The notes under the pieces are model-generated. The model worked only from the letters and a program-made list of their open reading frames with translations. It made no database searches and had not been told where the DNA came from. DNA of 64,000 bases, from the NCBI GenBank assembly GCA_965237855.1, contig CBDEGK010000008.1, forward strand, positions 1,116,001-1,180,000, written 5' to 3'. How positions within the stretch are numbered: the stretch's first letter is position 1; every line of letters begins with the position of its first letter. The DNA is from CBDEGK01 sp965237855 (lineage in GTDB: Bacteria; Pseudomonadota; Gammaproteobacteria; Pseudomonadales; Halieaceae). This document shows, piece by piece, positions 61,987-64,000 of this stretch. Made by a program: the position numbers and the translations under genes.

Positions 61987-63525
61987 ATGACCGACGCTGC
62001 TTTGCCAACCGATTACGATGCACTGCTGACACTGTACAAGTCTCAGGAATCGAAGCTGTCGCACCTGCATCAGTTCGTTGAGGGTTTGTTGGAGCAGATT
62101 CGCCTGTCGCGTCACCAGCACTTCGGTGCGCGTAGTGAGAAGTTCAACATTGATCAGTTATCACTGTTAGCCGGTGATATTAGCCTTCCAGAGGCCGAGG
62201 CTGTTAGCGGCACCTCCCAGGAGGACGCTGATGCCGATGATTCAATGATTGTGCCGGCCCATAGAAGAACCCGAGGCCGTCGTAAGCCTTTGCCGCCCGA
62301 ATTACCCCGAATCAACATCGTGCATACCCTGGAAGGCGAGGCCTGCCAGTGCAAGCAGTGCCAAAGCACCCTGACGGTCATCAGCGAACGCAGCTGTGAA
62401 CAACTGGATATCATTCCCGCGCAAATCCAGGTGCTGCGTCACATCAAGACGGTCTACGGTTGCCCGCAGTGCGAAGGGCAGATCAAGACCGCACCGATGC
62501 CACCGCAGCTGTTGCCCAAGACGATGGCATCGCCCGGCACACTGGCGCATATCGTCACGGCCAAGTACGTGGATAGCTTGCCCCTGTACCGGCAAGAGAC
62601 ACAGCTACGGCGCAGTGGCATCGATTTACCGCGCTCTACCATGGCCCAGTGGATGATTAAGGCGGGGATGGCAATCCAGCCGCTAATTAATTTGCTAGGC
62701 GAACGAATGCTGGCTGGCCATTACATTGGCATGGACGAGACCACCATCCAGGTGCTCAAGGAACTGGGGCGCAAGGCGCAAAGTAAGTCGTATTTGTGGG
62801 TACGCCAGGGCGGGCCGCCAAAACACCCGATGGTGCTGTATGACTATGATCCCAGCCGCAGCCAGGCCGTACCTGTGCGACTGCTAGAGGGCTTCGCGGG
62901 GTATCTACAGACCGATGGCTATGAAGGCTACGCGAAAGTGTGTGCAGGCTCCGCCATCACACGGCTGGGGTGTATGGCCCATGCCCGGCGCAAGTTCGAT
63001 GAGGCGTTAAAGTCGCAGTTGAAGCCTGATCCTGCATCACTGCCAGGTGTTGCCTTGAAGAAGATCAGGGCTTTGTACCGCATCGAGCGCGAAGCCGCTG
63101 ATCTGAGTGTTGACGAACGCAGAGACAAGCGACAGAAGGAGGCCCTTCCCCTGCTGGACGACCTGCGCCAATGGCTGGATGAGCATCTGCCACTGGTGCC
63201 AAAACAATCGGCCCTGGGCAAGGCGTTGAACTACATGCATAAGCAATGGCCTGGTCTGATCGTGTATGTTGAGCATGGTGACCTGCGGATCGACAACAAC
63301 CTGATAGAGAACGCGATACGTCCCTTCGTGGTGGGGCGAAAGAATTACCTATTCTGTGACAGTGTGGCCGGAGCGAATGCCACGGCGAATCTGTACAGTT
63401 TGATTGAAACGGCCAAGGCGAATAATATTGAACCGTACCGCTACTTGCGGCACATATTTACAGAACTACCAAAGGCAACGTGCCTTGAGGAAATTGAAGC
63501 GCTGCTTCCGCATCATATGGAGTAG
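61987..63525 (+). CDS. tnpC: IS66 transposase TnpC (copy C)
   Basis: 512 residues. The first 36 differ from copy B (MTDAALPTDYDALLTLYKSQ); from LLEQIRLSRHQHFG onward it is identical, including the zinc-finger-like cysteines and the DDE core. Confidence 0.92.
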   Translation: MTDAALPTDYDALLTLYKSQESKLSHLHQFVEGLLEQIRLSRHQHFGARSEKFNIDQLSLLAGDISLPEAEAVSGTSQEDADADDSMIVPAHRRTRGRRKPLPPELPRINIVHTLEGEACQCKQCQSTLTVISERSCEQLDIIPAQIQVLRHIKTVYGCPQCEGQIKTAPMPPQLLPKTMASPGTLAHIVTAKYVDSLPLYRQETQLRRSGIDLPRSTMAQWMIKAGMAIQPLINLLGERMLAGHYIGMDETTIQVLKELGRKAQSKSYLWVRQGGPPKHPMVLYDYDPSRSQAVPVRLLEGFAGYLQTDGYEGYAKVCAGSAITRLGCMAHARRKFDEALKSQLKPDPASLPGVALKKIRALYRIEREAADLSVDERRDKRQKEALPLLDDLRQWLDEHLPLVPKQSALGKALNYMHKQWPGLIVYVEHGDLRIDNNLIENAIRPFVVGRKNYLFCDSVAGANATANLYSLIETAKANNIEPYRYLRHIFTELPKATCLEEIEALLPHHME

Positions 63526-63598
63526 AAGTTGCGGTTACGAAAATATAGATAAAATACTATAATAATCAATTAGTTAAAAATATTTATCGAGTTATAAA

Positions 63599-64000
63599 TT
63601 GATCACCGACTACCAGGCCAAATACTTCGCGCATGAACTCACCATTCATCATGCCGCGAACGATGTGGACAGACTTTCCCAGTCTCTCTTCGATGCCAGC
63701 GTGGATCTCAACCCACACCAGATCAATGCCGCCCTCTTTGCTCTCAACAACCCTCTCAATAAAGGGGTCGTGCTTGCCGACGAGGTGGGCCTGGGCAAGA
63801 CCATCGAGGCGGGTCTGGTACTCTCTCAGTACTGGGCAGAGCGTAAGCGTAAATTATTGATTATTTGCCCCGCATCACTTCGTCGGCAGTGGGCGCAGGA
63901 ACTACAGGATAAATTCAATCTGCCATCACAGATCCTTGATGCCAAAACCTGGGGAAAATTGCAAAAGCAGGGTGTCCACAATCCGCTCGCAGACCGGCGT
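63599..64000 (+). CDS. SNF2-family helicase, N-terminal part (runs off the window)
   Basis: 134 codons visible from a TTG start (MITDYQAKYFAHEL). Walker A ADEVGLGKTIEAG (residues 60-72) after the SNF2 Q-motif-like LNPHQINAALFAL; then LIICPASLRRQWAQEL (motif Ia). Homologues that begin this way are about 1000 residues and often lie in restriction or phage-defence clusters with methyltransferases; what follows here is outside the window. The 60 bases before it, next to IS66 copy C, are very AT-rich. Confidence 0.85.
   Translation, partial: MITDYQAKYFAHELTIHHAANDVDRLSQSLFDASVDLNPHQINAALFALNNPLNKGVVLADEVGLGKTIEAGLVLSQYWAERKRKLLIICPASLRRQWAQELQDKFNLPSQILDAKTWGKLQKQGVHNPLADRR

Larger units (their letters stand above)
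61192..63538 (+). mobile_element. Complete IS66-family element (copy C)
   Basis: 2347 bp with the same ends as copy B. The first about 250 and last 1444 bases match copy B almost or wholly identically, while the middle (end of tnpA, tnpB, start of tnpC) has diverged. No 8-bp target duplication (left CAATCTCT, right GAAAATAT). Confidence 0.92.

Overview
The window looks like chromosomal DNA of a marine gammaproteobacterium. The best guess is a Cellvibrionales/Halieaceae- or Pseudomonas-related lineage, based on gene order (recX; cpxRA opposite a cpxP-like gene; mnmC; hrpA; mlaA-rssB-rssC beside tal-dusA; gltX followed by tRNA-Ala). Base composition is moderately GC-rich. From about 38.9 kb onward the content turns accessory and is heavily loaded with insertion sequences.

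1-24 kb, mostly core genes. recX is followed by a Cpx-type envelope-stress locus in which the sensor kinase is broken twice (an IS3 insertion and a one-base frameshift), while CpxR, a perfect CpxR box and the cpxP/spy-like target remain. Next come a PreP-like M16 protease, mnmC, two unknown genes, a MaoC hydratase and hrpA. A three-gene MNIO (DUF692) peptide-modification operon of the HvfABC type follows at 15.3-17.4 kb; its precursor is a signal peptide plus 15 perfect pentapeptides, nine of them EGKCG. Then mlaA, an RssB/RssC-like phosphatase/anti-anti-sigma pair, a dusA-tal-terB operon, and a PLP decarboxylase divergent from an Lrp regulator.

24-38.9 kb. A secreted RTX-type DUF4214 protein gene is split by an ISNCY element and frameshifted. 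It is followed by a probable 3-keto-glycoside cluster: two DUF1080 proteins, a PVC-type dehydrogenase/cytochrome c, two Gfo/Idh/MocA oxidoreductases and an NRAMP-fold transporter without the metal-binding motifs. Both DUF1080 genes are preceded by the same palindromic motif. gltX closes this part.

38.9-48.2 kb. One intact tRNA-Ala(GGC) is flanked by a damaged 5'-half copy and a damaged 3'-half copy, which bracket a small insert (HNH fragment plus FkbM methyltransferase). Then come a broken IS66 with serially repeated right ends, a complete IS66, a truncated membrane protein gene and a complete IS21.

48.2-64 kb. This is a plasmid- or ICE-like module: a large ParB-like protein, a degenerate N6-methylase, a short RadC, small unknown proteins with duplicated leaders, a Phd/VapC toxin-antitoxin pair with two matched operators, an IS3 element and an iteron-like array of ten 7-bp repeats. 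It ends in a possible defence region: an operon with a HEPN-type RNase motif whose first gene is cut by another IS66, and the start of an SNF2-family helicase running off the window.

Six insertion sequences appear structurally complete and one is a remnant. Several genes carry single-base frameshifts that may be real decay or consensus error.
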